A stretch of 64,000 nt of DNA from Leptolyngbya sp. SIO1E4 (GTDB lineage: Bacteria > Cyanobacteriota > Cyanobacteriia > Phormidesmidales > Phormidesmidaceae), in assembly GCA_010672825.2 (NCBI GenBank), contig JAAHFU020000006.1:249549-313548 (forward strand), given 5' to 3'. The notes under the pieces were generated by a model. The model did not search any database. It saw only the letters and a program-made list of their open reading frames with translations, and was not told the origin of the DNA. Positions 1-7,790 of this stretch are shown here, in pieces. The number at the start of each line of letters is the position of its first letter. Within the stretch, counting starts at the first letter, position 1. Position numbers and translations under genes: made by a program.

Positions 1-1048
1 CTTTAGCTTTCCGGCTTTCTTCAAGAGGTTTAAGCTGCTCCTCAACAAATTTGATTTGTTTCGTAATAGCTGTAATCTGTTCCTTGATTTGCTTCTTATG
101 GTATTCGGGCGTGTTTTTAGTAATGAGCTTTTTCTGATGACGAAGCCGTTTGTAGTGATCTCGTTTTTGCTGCTTTAATGAATTGATTTCTTCAATAAAC
201 TCCGGTTCAACGCGTTCGAGAACCTTCTTGGCCCGCAGCATAGGATAATCGTCCAGCATTTTGGGGATCGGGACACCATGCCGCAAAATGAATCCTTCGT
301 TATAAGAGGGAGACTTAGATAAATATTTGGCGACACTGAGCATAGCCGAATCTACCGCCATATTGCTATGAGACAGAACAAGGACAGATTCCCCTGCCAT
401 CGTCAAAGCAGCAACTGTCATGCCCAGAGTTGTGGTCTTACCTGTACCGGGTGGTCCCCAAATAAAGCTCACTTTATGGGACAAAACTTGTTCGACGGCG
501 GCTTCTTGAGATGAGTTACGCAAAATCTGAATGTCAAACCGTCTTTCCAAATCAGGCAATAACTCAGAAGCACTACCAGTCACGTCTTGTTCAGGCAGTG
601 AGTTGGGAGTAACTAAAAGCTCGGCCAAGTCTTGATTAACGGATACATCTGCTTCAAAGACCGTTTTAAAGTGTGCTTGTAAAGCCTCTAACAAAAATAT
701 TGGGGAGGTGTTTAATGTCGCAGCAGGAACTTTTTCACCTATTTTCTCCTTCAGAGCCAAAGTGACATCAAAGCTCTCAACTGAAACCAGGGTTCCCTTG
801 ATAACTTCCTGCCTACTTTTAACTTCCAACTCGATTGGAGTTTCATCTTGAAAGCGGATTTCACTATCGGCTGTAAATGCATACAGATAATGTCCATTGC
901 TCCGCCTACTCAAATACTGACCATCTGTCAAATAAGTCCTCTGTCCTCCAGACTTGCGGAGTACAGTTATTTCATCATCTAGGGCTACCTGAAACTTTTT
1001 CAGATAGCTTTTTAAGTTCTCAGAAGATGAGTGATTGACGGAAGACAT
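1..1048 (-). CDS. DNA2/NAM7-type AAA helicase, 3' part outside window
   Basis: Open from an ATG at 1048 and running off the left edge, so only about 349 N-terminal residues are visible. A Walker A motif (GPPGTGKTTT, coded near 430-460) is followed by a helical segment rich in Lys, Glu and Gln (coded around 1-200), as in superfamily 1 helicases of the DNA2/NAM7/UvrD-like group. Roughly 180 residues precede the Walker A and are not recognised. The start lies 65 bp after the stop of the SNF2-type helicase gene on the same strand, so the two are probably co-transcribed and may belong to one defence locus. The reading frame stays open a little upstream of 1048, so a slightly earlier non-ATG start is possible. 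The family call rests on the Walker A motif and general layout; the helicase motifs further on lie outside the window. Confidence 0.7.
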   Translation of the reverse strand, partial: MSSVNHSSSENLKSYLKKFQVALDDEITVLRKSGGQRTYLTDGQYLSRRSNGHYLYAFTADSEIRFQDETPIELEVKSRQEVIKGTLVSVESFDVTLALKEKIGEKVPAATLNTSPIFLLEALQAHFKTVFEADVSVNQDLAELLVTPNSLPEQDVTGSASELLPDLERRFDIQILRNSSQEAAVEQVLSHKVSFIWGPPGTGKTTTLGMTVAALTMAGESVLVLSHSNMAVDSAMLSVAKYLSKSPSYNEGFILRHGVPIPKMLDDYPMLRAKKVLERVEPEFIEEINSLKQQKRDHYKRLRHQKKLITKNTPEYHKKQIKEQITAITKQIKFVEEQLKPLEESRKAK

Positions 1049-1112
1049 TTGACATAACTGAATGATGGTTTTGAGTCGGCTGAAGGGAACAGTGGGATAA
1101 TTTTTCTCTTCT

Positions 1113-4100
1113 TCAAGTAATAAACTTCTTTGGCACCAGGTAGGTGATAGATAATGGAAACAAGCGAGCCTTCGGATTGGCAAATCGCGCCCGAATGGCG
1201 GCGGTTTCCTGTTCAATTTCGTAAGGAATCTGGTCTAAACGGGCTTTCAGGCTGGAACGGTTGCGATCGTACTGATCTCGCTCGGTATCGCTAAAAATGC
1301 TGAGCTGCTGGGGCTGTTCTGATTCCGTCAACTCCGCCAAAATACTCTGCCGCAGCTCATTCATAATCGCGGTGATATCGGCCACCTCCTTCTGGCAGCG
1401 CTCCTGCAATGCCTTTTCGAGCGAAGTCGTTCGCTCCGCCTGCCGCACCTCTAGGCTTTGCATCAAAGAGCCTGCATAGGTATCCCAGATATCAACTAAC
1501 TGCTGCTGGATGCGATCGGGCACTGGGTCAGGCAGCACCGCATCCATGGCCTGCCGCATCGCCAACAAACTCTTAAATCGGCTAAAGCGCCCCTCGCGCA
1601 AAACTCCACCCGCTGTAATCACCTCCTCATGGAGGCGCTGCTGGTCACCGCCCAGCACCACCAACCGTCCATAGGCCACCACCGCCGGAGTCTCCAATGC
1701 CAAGTTTTCCACGACCCGTGCCGTCACCCGATACAGAGATTTGCTCACCCCACTGGCCCAGACCTCCGCCCGCAGCAGCCGCAAACACATCTGCACCAGC
1801 CGATGATTCAGGTGAACCAGCACCACATCATCTCGTCCTCGCGCCAGATCTGGGTCAAATACCAGAGGCCGAATTTCACCTGTATGGGGATGAGCCAGCC
1901 CTTCACCACAGGCAGCCCAACTCCCTTTCATCGGGGGTAAATGGTAAACGCCCGGCTGATTCACTATGGGTTGCAAGGGAGGTTGCTGAGCCACATCTAA
2001 CCCCACTCGCACTACCGACTCGATATGGTCCGGCATCAGTCGCAGGTTGGTGCGCGTCTCCTGAAGCTGCTCCTTCAGCTTATCAATCTGCTCTCGCACC
2101 TTGCGTTCAAACTTTAGCAGTCGCCGAATCGGCTCACTTTCCTGCTCAGCCCGAGTCGTATCCAGTGTGGTACGACGGCCTAGCATCGCTTCTTCCACCT
2201 GAGCTGCAATCACCGGCCCCACCTTACCCAGGTCCTCCCGAATGGTGTTTACCTTAAGCGCTGCCCGCAGCAGAAATTCTAGATCGCCATCCAGATCCCC
2301 AGGGCGAACCCCTTGGGCGTCTTGAGTCGCGTAGGACTTACCGACAAAGTGGTAAATCATCACCTCATCCGCTTTCTGTCCGTGGCGATCAATACGACCA
2401 TTGCGCTGCTCCATCCGATTCGGATTCCAGGGAATTTCGTAGTGGATCAGGTTGGAGCAATAGTTCTGTAAGTCCAAACCTTCAGAAGCGGCATCGGTCG
2501 CCAGCAAAATTCGCACGTTGGAGATATCCGGCCCTGCCTGAAAGGCCGCTTTGACCCGCTCGCGATCTTCAGAGTTCATGCCGCCATAAAGGATCATCAG
2601 GCGTTCGCAACGCGTCCCTGAAAGGGAATCGTCTTGGACCAAACCGCGTCCCCCCAACAGGTCGAATAGCCATTTCTGGGTCGTGCGGTACTCGGTGAAA
2701 ATAATCACCCGCTGGTCAGACCACTCGCCATGCGGACAAATATGGGTATCAATCCAGTCCAGCAGAGTCTGGGCTTTAGCATCGGGGCGGCGAGCTGCCT
2801 GCTCTGCCCACTTCTGCATTTTGCTCAGCAGCGCTTGTTCCTCCTCACTCAGCGGTCGAAAGAGGCGCGAACTGGAATCCACCACATCACTAGTGGACTC
2901 TTCGTAGATATCGTCGTCGGCAAAGTCTTCCTCAATCTGATCAAGCTGACGACGCAAGATAGAAACAGACGGTTTAGAGAGTTGCCGCTGCGATCTCGAC
3001 TTCCCTTCCTTCAAAGTCTTCTCATGCTGCTGTAGGGTCGTGAGAAATGCCTGTGGTGATGAGAAAAGACGCTTCTTCAGCAACTTCAGCACGAATTCAG
3101 TAGCGGTCAGCTCTACCTTGTCATCCTTGGCACCGCTGCACCGCAGCTCTGTGTAGCGTTTCAGATCTTCATTCACCGCCTGCTCTTCGACAGAATAGTC
3201 CACCGTCAGCGCTTCCAGCTTGCGCACCGGGAATCGGGGCTTGCCGTCCCAACGTGGGGGCAGCTCTTGCTTTAACCGACGAATCATGACCACCTGAAGC
3301 TGATTGCGATCGGGATCTACCCCTCGGGCAAATCGCTGTGAGTCCAACAGCTCTAGCAGAGCAGTAAAGCTCTCAGAATAACCATTGTGGGGTGTGGCAG
3401 TCAGGAACAGCTTGTGCTCAAAATGGGGAGCTAGCAGCCGAATGGCTGCTGTCCGCTGGGAATCCACCGCATAGTTACCTGCTGCCGAAGGCGCAATATT
3501 GTGAGCCTCATCGACAATCAGCAAATCGAACCGCCGAGGATAAATAGCTTCCCCCTCGGCGGGTAGTATTTCTCGCATCAGCCGTAGGGGGCGATCGCGC
3601 TTTAGAAAGTCGATGGAGGTAATTAGTCGAGGATAGTGAGTCCAGGGATTCACGTGCAGTCCCCGACTGCGCCGCAGATGTCGCAACAGGTCACTATTGA
3701 CAATGCGAAAATCCAGCCCAAACTTATCCCGCATCTGGTCCCGCCACTGTACTTGCAGCGAAGAGGGGCAGACCACCAAAATCCGCCGCACTCGCTGCCG
3801 CAAAATTAGCTCTTGGGCAACCAGTCCAGTCTCGATAGTTTTTCCTAAGCCCACATCATCAGCAATCAGCAGGTTGACCCGAGGCATCTGAATTGCCCGC
3901 ACAACTGGGTCAAGTTGATAGTCTTCAATATCAATGCCACTGCGGAAGGGGGACTGCACGTTGCGCACATCGGCACTGGAGGCTGCCCCCCAACGCACCG
4001 CATCGAGAAAAGCATCGAGGCGATCGGGTGAGTCAAACCCATCAGGATAAGGCAACTCCCGCGCCTCAAAAATCGAGGCTCCCGGCTCCAGCTCCCAAAC

Positions 4101-4298
4101 CACCTGGAGTTCTTCTCCCAGAGCATCATCTTCCACTGACGACAGGCTGACCAGATGCTGAACGGTTTCCTGACCGCCCAAGATCGGGCTCATAGGAGAC
4201 GCGGAGATGCGAATATCCGTTACCGCGAAGCGCTGTCCCCGCACCTCAACTAATTGGCCCTGCTCTGGAATCCCACGAATTGCTTCTGCTGTAGTCAT
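1113..4298 (-). CDS. SNF2-family helicase, DISARM DrmD-like
   Basis: A 1061-residue SF2/SNF2 helicase. Visible motifs are Walker A GLGKT (about 150-154), DEAH box (263-266), motif III-like LTATPHNG (about 300) and motif VI QRNGRIDRHGQ (about 630). The N-terminal 110 residues (GQLVEVRGQRFAV... onward) and the Glu/Arg-rich C-terminal half resemble DrmD, the helicase of class 1 DISARM anti-phage systems; the length is typical of that family. DISARM couples DrmD with a methylase and the DrmA/B/C proteins. None is visible here: the next gene is another helicase and the window ends. It may therefore be a partial DISARM, or a different two-helicase defence module. A perfect 15-bp inverted repeat sits about 210 bp upstream of the start. 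Confidence 0.75.
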   Translation of the reverse strand: MTTAEAIRGIPEQGQLVEVRGQRFAVTDIRISASPMSPILGGQETVQHLVSLSSVEDDALGEELQVVWELEPGASIFEARELPYPDGFDSPDRLDAFLDAVRWGAASSADVRNVQSPFRSGIDIEDYQLDPVVRAIQMPRVNLLIADDVGLGKTIETGLVAQELILRQRVRRILVVCPSSLQVQWRDQMRDKFGLDFRIVNSDLLRHLRRSRGLHVNPWTHYPRLITSIDFLKRDRPLRLMREILPAEGEAIYPRRFDLLIVDEAHNIAPSAAGNYAVDSQRTAAIRLLAPHFEHKLFLTATPHNGYSESFTALLELLDSQRFARGVDPDRNQLQVVMIRRLKQELPPRWDGKPRFPVRKLEALTVDYSVEEQAVNEDLKRYTELRCSGAKDDKVELTATEFVLKLLKKRLFSSPQAFLTTLQQHEKTLKEGKSRSQRQLSKPSVSILRRQLDQIEEDFADDDIYEESTSDVVDSSSRLFRPLSEEEQALLSKMQKWAEQAARRPDAKAQTLLDWIDTHICPHGEWSDQRVIIFTEYRTTQKWLFDLLGGRGLVQDDSLSGTRCERLMILYGGMNSEDRERVKAAFQAGPDISNVRILLATDAASEGLDLQNYCSNLIHYEIPWNPNRMEQRNGRIDRHGQKADEVMIYHFVGKSYATQDAQGVRPGDLDGDLEFLLRAALKVNTIREDLGKVGPVIAAQVEEAMLGRRTTLDTTRAEQESEPIRRLLKFERKVREQIDKLKEQLQETRTNLRLMPDHIESVVRVGLDVAQQPPLQPIVNQPGVYHLPPMKGSWAACGEGLAHPHTGEIRPLVFDPDLARGRDDVVLVHLNHRLVQMCLRLLRAEVWASGVSKSLYRVTARVVENLALETPAVVAYGRLVVLGGDQQRLHEEVITAGGVLREGRFSRFKSLLAMRQAMDAVLPDPVPDRIQQQLVDIWDTYAGSLMQSLEVRQAERTTSLEKALQERCQKEVADITAIMNELRQSILAELTESEQPQQLSIFSDTERDQYDRNRSSLKARLDQIPYEIEQETAAIRARFANPKARLFPLSITYLVPKKFIT

Positions 4299-4510
4299 AG
4301 ATGTGTCAAGCTACCAATATCTTTCAGGAGTCGCAAGTCACATTATCAGTATTCCCACGGAACTCTTTTGCCAGCACAGTTTTCATGCCTAGCCATACAA
4401 TCTCCACGCTGCTGCTCAAGGGATAAAGGCACCTGCATCACAACAAGCGTTCGCATTCCTCCTGTCCTAAAACTCTGAGAAGCCGTTGAATATTGCCAAG
4501 TGCTTGCCTA

Positions 4511-4549
4511 CTTTTGTCGTTTGATCTGCAATTAATCAAACGACAAAAG
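4511..4549. repeat. Perfect 15-bp inverted repeat, copy 1
   Basis: Arms 4511-4525 (CTTTTGTCGTTTGAT) and 4535-4549 pair perfectly across a 9-base loop. The same arm recurs at 14446-14482. Both copies lie roughly 180-210 bp upstream of the first gene of a defence operon and just downstream of a minus-strand gene or relic encoding LTTYLYYLQVE. The stem is T-rich on its 5' side and A-rich on its 3' side, so it does not look like a simple intrinsic terminator; an operator or mobile-element site is possible. The rest of the 4299-4690 gap shows no gene. Confidence 0.7.
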
Positions 4550-4690
4550 AGTAGAATTGCTCTTTCAGAGCTAGTGTTTCCGAAGGACAATCGTATCTAT
4601 GCCAAAGTAACTGTTGCTGTTTAAAGGCAACGACTTCTCGCAAATGGATATCGAGACCGTGGTGTATTGACGCGATCAACGATCACCTGG

Positions 4691-4972
4691 TCAGCGTTTC
4701 CAAATCAAGCGATGAGACGTCAAATTAATCACTATATGAGCGCCCCCTTCCACTTGCAAGTAATACAGATATGTCGTCAGCTCATGAGCCTGCAACTGCC
4801 AAATACGATCGCGCCCCTCAAAATGCGTCCCTAGAAATTGACGCACCTGCTCCAAAGACCAGTTCAAAGCCTGAACCTTAGCTTGAATCGCTGCCTGAAC
4901 CTCGTAGATTGGAATGGGTGGTGGGATCAGAGACTCAGCAACTTGTGGAAAACAGAGTTCATCACCCCGCAC
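4691..4972 (-). CDS. Small protein with LTTYLYYLQVE motif, possibly a 3' gene fragment
   Basis: A 93-residue ORF with no firmly recognised domain. The central part (about residues 25-75) resembles helical C-terminal tails seen on some cyanobacterial plasmid and DNA-metabolism proteins: a short helical repeat (VQALNWSLEQVRQFLG) followed by LTTYLYYLQ. The second half of this tail is repeated, with different codons, in a relic at about 14500-14585, so the peptide has been under protein-level selection. Just upstream lies a broken IS630 element, and the ORF may be the 3' end of a longer gene lost on that side. Its own start is not backed by an obvious ribosome binding site. Function unknown. Confidence 0.4.
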   Translation of the reverse strand: MRGDELCFPQVAESLIPPPIPIYEVQAAIQAKVQALNWSLEQVRQFLGTHFEGRDRIWQLQAHELTTYLYYLQVEGGAHIVINLTSHRLIWKR

Positions 4973-5078
4973 CCCCTGTCAAGAAAATCTCTTTGTGAAA
5001 GAGGGACATCGCCCCCCTCACACTTCATACTTTTTCCTGGGGTGTAAACTTCCCGGTTCTGTCGCAACAATCACAGCA

Positions 5079-5553
5079 GCATTGAAGCGTTGATTCAACA
5101 GGCGGGCTGTCATCTCTTGTATCTCCCGCCTTACTCCCCAGATTTGAATCCGATTGAGCATCAATGGTTTGTTCTGAAGAACCGCATGCGAAAACAGATT
5201 CGGCTGGTGTGCCAAAGGCGAACGCTTTGCTGCCGAGCGCCGTGGCCATCGCACCGAACGGGTGAGTTTTATGGCCGCCTGGTATCAGCATCAACGGGTG
5301 GCTCCGCTCACCTATGAGGGGTACTGTAACCGCGCAGTCTTCGAAACCTGGCTAGAAGAACAGCTCTTGCCGGCACTGCCCTACGGGAGTGTCATCATTT
5401 GTGACAATGCCTCATTTCACAAAGGCGGGCGCATTGAAGCGTTGATTCAACAGGCGGGCTGTCATCTCTTGTATCTCCCGCCTTACTCCCCAGATTTGAA
5501 TCCGATTGAGCATCAATGGTTTGTTCTGAAGAACCGCATGCGAAAACAGATTC
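5079..5553 (+). repeat. 123-bp direct duplication inside the IS630 remnant
   Basis: 5079-5201 and 5431-5553 read as identical (both run from GCATTGAAGCG to AAAACAGATTC), offset by 352 bp. The lack of visible divergence suggests a recent event. It probably arose by unequal recombination or by juxtaposition of two copies of the same element. Confidence 0.85.
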
Positions 5554-5603
5554 AGTCTGGTCAACCGTTTCGCCAAGTCGTTGACCAAGCCTTCATTACC
5601 TGA
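5079..5603 (+). pseudogene. Scrambled IS630-family transposase remnant
   Basis: The intact stretch 5262-5603 encodes the C-terminal half of an IS630/Tc1-type DDE transposase: the second catalytic Asp in ICDNASFHKG, the hallmark YLPPYSPDLNPIEHQW with the catalytic Glu, and a normal end. Upstream, 5202-5262 encodes the preceding segment (WCAKGERFAAERRGHRTERV) in a frame that joins it. Before that, 5079-5201 is a second, identical copy of the 123 bp found again at 5431-5553, so the region containing the catalytic Glu has been duplicated in front of the gene. The N-terminal HTH and first catalytic Asp are absent. It cannot encode an active transposase and marks a recombination scar. Confidence 0.85.
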
Positions 5604-5849
5604 CCAGATCTATCCGCGGATTGCTATACCTTCCCATGAGAGCTGCGTTTTCCTAGAAAAGATCACAAAAAATACTAGATGTAGAATTCCCAACAAGAAA
5701 ATCTCTATATCTAGCGTTTTACGGCTATCCAGAGGGACTTGATGAAGCTAGTTGCTGATTGCTAGGAGCGTCCATAACGTAGCCTCGGCAAGAATGAACA
5801 CCCCTCAAAATCACCAAAAATTTCGAGGCGCGGAGCGCCAAGGAAAAGG

Positions 5850-5930
5850 GTAGAGAAAATAGCATAGAGTACAAAAGCACTAGAGAGTAAAGGGCTAAGA
5901 AGAGCCCCGCTCTTCGAAAAGCCCTTCGGT
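5850..5930 (-). other. 3' flank of variable region 1 with hairpin
   Basis: In the 5604-5930 gap, 5850-5906 is nearly the same as 7734-7790, the sequence after the second variable region, including GAGAGTAAAGGGCTAAGAAG. Next to the FGE stop codon a perfect hairpin (stem 5899-5905/5909-5915, 3-base loop) is present, and a second small hairpin overlaps CGAAAAGCCCTTCG. DGR targets often carry a structured element just 3' of the variable region that helps homing; that reading is inference. A terminator is the alternative. The part 5604-5849 shows no gene. Confidence 0.5.
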
Positions 5931-6833
5931 TTACGCAGCTGAACACACAACACGAAAACCGTTGTTGTTGAAGCGCTCGGCCGGAAGGTCGTTGTCGCGA
6001 CAGGCAGAGCGACAATCCCTCGGATTGGAGTACCAAGAACTACCCCGCAACACCCGAGAGCGATCACTCTCTCCGCTCTCGCTAGAGAATAACCAGGCAC
6101 TGCCATCCGTTGGCGGGTTTCCTTCGTAATTGTTGTGCCAGTGATCGAGGCACCACTCCCACACATTGCCATGTATGTCATACAAGCCAAAAGCATTGGG
6201 ATTGCTCAGGCTTCCAACGTCGGTAGTTTCCTCACGATTTTTTCCTTCTGGGCCACGCCCGTACTTATCACCGTTGTAGTTGGCTAAATCTGTGGTGATC
6301 GTCTCACCACAGTGGAAGGGGGTGTTTGTACCAGCTCGACAGGCGTATTCCCATTCGGCTTCGCTGGGTAGGCGATATGTCCGTCCCGTTTTCTGAGATA
6401 ACCGTGTACAGAACTCCACAGCGTCGTACCAGGAGACACTTTCAACCGGGCGGTTGTCGCCTTTGAAATGGGCTGGGTTGGGGTCAAGGGATCGCTGGGC
6501 TTGAGGGTAAGTTGCGGCCACGATGCGCCATTGGGCCTGGGTAATGGGAAACTTGCCCATAAAAAAGGTAGGCACGGTGACCTCATGTTGTGGCCCTTCA
6601 TCGTCGTAGCGCTCCAGTTCATTCTCTGGGGAACCCATTAGAAACGTACCGTTAGGAGCATTCTCATCTACCAAAGACATGCCAGCGAGGAAGGTGCTGC
6701 CCTGAATAAGCACCATGTCCAGGTCGATGCCATCCGAGAGTTTTTCAATAAAGTGTTGAGCTACCGTTTTATGTCGAGCAATGCTCAGCCTTGGAGCTGT
6801 AGAGGGATATCGCTTTTGAGAGGTGTTTGCCAT
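5931..6833 (-). CDS. FGE-sulfatase/C-type-lectin-fold protein, DGR target 1
   Basis: A 300-residue protein made almost entirely of one formylglycine-generating-enzyme-like (FGE/SUMF1) domain, residues about 40-300. Typical signatures are FLMGSPENE, PVESVSWYDAVEFC, YRLPSEAEWEYACRAG and FGLYDIHGNVWEWCLDHW. The last 40 residues, from VLRGSSWY to GFRVVCSAA, match the variable tail of DGR-diversified proteins, which use this fold as a hypervariable binding surface rather than as an enzyme. Oddly, the strand ending FLMGS is preceded by a near-duplicate (STFLAGMSL, then NGTFLMGS), as if about 18 residues were inserted. No effector domain is fused, so it may be a free ligand-binding partner. It follows the Uma2 gene on the same strand and is the last gene of the conflict region. 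Confidence 0.88.
   Translation of the reverse strand: MANTSQKRYPSTAPRLSIARHKTVAQHFIEKLSDGIDLDMVLIQGSTFLAGMSLVDENAPNGTFLMGSPENELERYDDEGPQHEVTVPTFFMGKFPITQAQWRIVAATYPQAQRSLDPNPAHFKGDNRPVESVSWYDAVEFCTRLSQKTGRTYRLPSEAEWEYACRAGTNTPFHCGETITTDLANYNGDKYGRGPEGKNREETTDVGSLSNPNAFGLYDIHGNVWEWCLDHWHNNYEGNPPTDGSAWLFSSESGESDRSRVLRGSSWYSNPRDCRSACRDNDLPAERFNNNGFRVVCSAA
5947..6053 (-). other. DGR variable region VR1
   Basis: The 107-bp 3' end of the FGE gene. Compared with VR2 I count about 19 differences and no indels. Nearly all are at first or second positions of codons ending in C or T (TCC/CAC, AAT/GCT, GAT/CTT, GAC/TAC, CTT/AAT), with the third base kept. That is the expected footprint of adenine-directed mutagenesis of AAC/AAT codons in a template repeat. 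One exception is CGC/CGT. No template repeat was found in the window. Confidence 0.8.
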
Positions 6834-6900
6834 ACCAAACCTTAGCCTGAGTTGCAGAGCGCTTGCCTTTTGCTAAAACGGCTAACATCCATCAGCAAAA

Positions 6901-7488
6901 TTAGCGTTGGATAGCTGTTAGAAACTCATCGACAGCGTCGAACTGATCATGGTAGGTGACATAGCGACACAAAATGTCGAGGGGCAAATCGGGCAATAGC
7001 TGGCTCTTTTCGCTAAGTTGATATTCGCTACCGTCGGCTTTGAGATGATAAAGCTTCAGCACACCATCTTCCCAAAACCACACCTCAGCTACCCCCATAC
7101 GGCGATAGCCCTCAAGCTTATTGATACCACCACTGGTAACAACCACTTCCAACACCAGGTCGGGGTAGGGCTTACGGCTACCCAAGTTATAAGACTCATC
7201 CGGTTCACTGCGAGCTCCCAGAGACTCGTCGCCTAAAGAAGGCCCCCCTCGGCCATAAAACCGAATCCGCTGGGCTCGCAGATAAGCTTCTAGCAGCATC
7301 CGCAAGATCGTCTTAAACGCTTCATGGTCTTCACTGATGGGCATAATCTCCAATGCCTGGTCGAGATAGCAAAACCTGACCCCCGGCACTGAGTCAAAGG
7401 CGCGATCAATCGCCTCAAACTGCTGCCAATTCACGTGAGGAAAAACATGAGCTTCACGAATACGCGGTGAGAGAACCTGAGCCGTCAT
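6901..7488 (-). CDS. Uma2-family (DUF820) putative endonuclease
   Basis: About 195 residues, starting at the ATG at 7488. A longer open frame runs to 7896, but that extension is antisense to VR2 and its flank and is not credible. The core YPDLVLEVVVTSGGINKLEGYRRMGVAEVWFWE carries the PD-(D/E)XK arrangement (PD, E, then K) typical of Uma2 proteins, which are hugely expanded in cyanobacteria and whose substrates are largely unknown. It lies between two DGR target genes on the same strand, 68 bp before the FGE gene. Whether it acts in the conflict system or merely hitch-hiked between duplicated cassettes cannot be decided from sequence. Confidence 0.8.
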   Translation of the reverse strand: MTAQVLSPRIREAHVFPHVNWQQFEAIDRAFDSVPGVRFCYLDQALEIMPISEDHEAFKTILRMLLEAYLRAQRIRFYGRGGPSLGDESLGARSEPDESYNLGSRKPYPDLVLEVVVTSGGINKLEGYRRMGVAEVWFWEDGVLKLYHLKADGSEYQLSEKSQLLPDLPLDILCRYVTYHDQFDAVDEFLTAIQR

Positions 7489-7733
7489 GGGCGGTAGGGG
7501 GTAGCAACTAGAGCCTAGGCGACCGCTGAGAAAGAAATTACCGTTCGGAGTGTTGGGTCTCGAGCCTCGACACCAACCTACAGTGGTATATCCATTTCGA
7601 GAAATCACCATAGACCATTGTAAGTTGGTTGAGAGTGCGATCAGTAGCGACAGGAAATCAGCCCCAAATCGCTTAAAAATTTTGAGGCGCAGGATCCTTC
7701 GGATACGCTTCGCGAGCGCGCCAAAGACAAAGG

Positions 7734-7790
7734 GTAGAGAAAATAGGGTAAAGTACAAAAATACTAGAGAGTAAAGGGCTAAGAAGAGCC
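7734..7790 (-). repeat. Copy of the VR1 3' flank behind VR2
   Basis: This 57-bp block differs from 5850-5906 at only a few positions. Here it overlaps the end of the vWA-TIR-FGE gene, which reads on into it (final residues SGSS, stop at 7779). It supports descent of the two FGE tails from one duplicated cassette, or co-conversion by the same retroelement. The 7489-7733 gap before it holds no gene. Confidence 0.7.

Noticed and set aside
4511..4549. Inverted repeat as a standard intrinsic terminator
   Set aside because: The stem is AT-rich with A after the 3' arm and no T run in either direction.
5725..6196. Minus-strand ORFs in other frames over the FGE 3' end and flank
   Set aside because: They overlap the well-supported FGE gene and their similarity to the ORF near 7.7 kb only reflects shared DNA.
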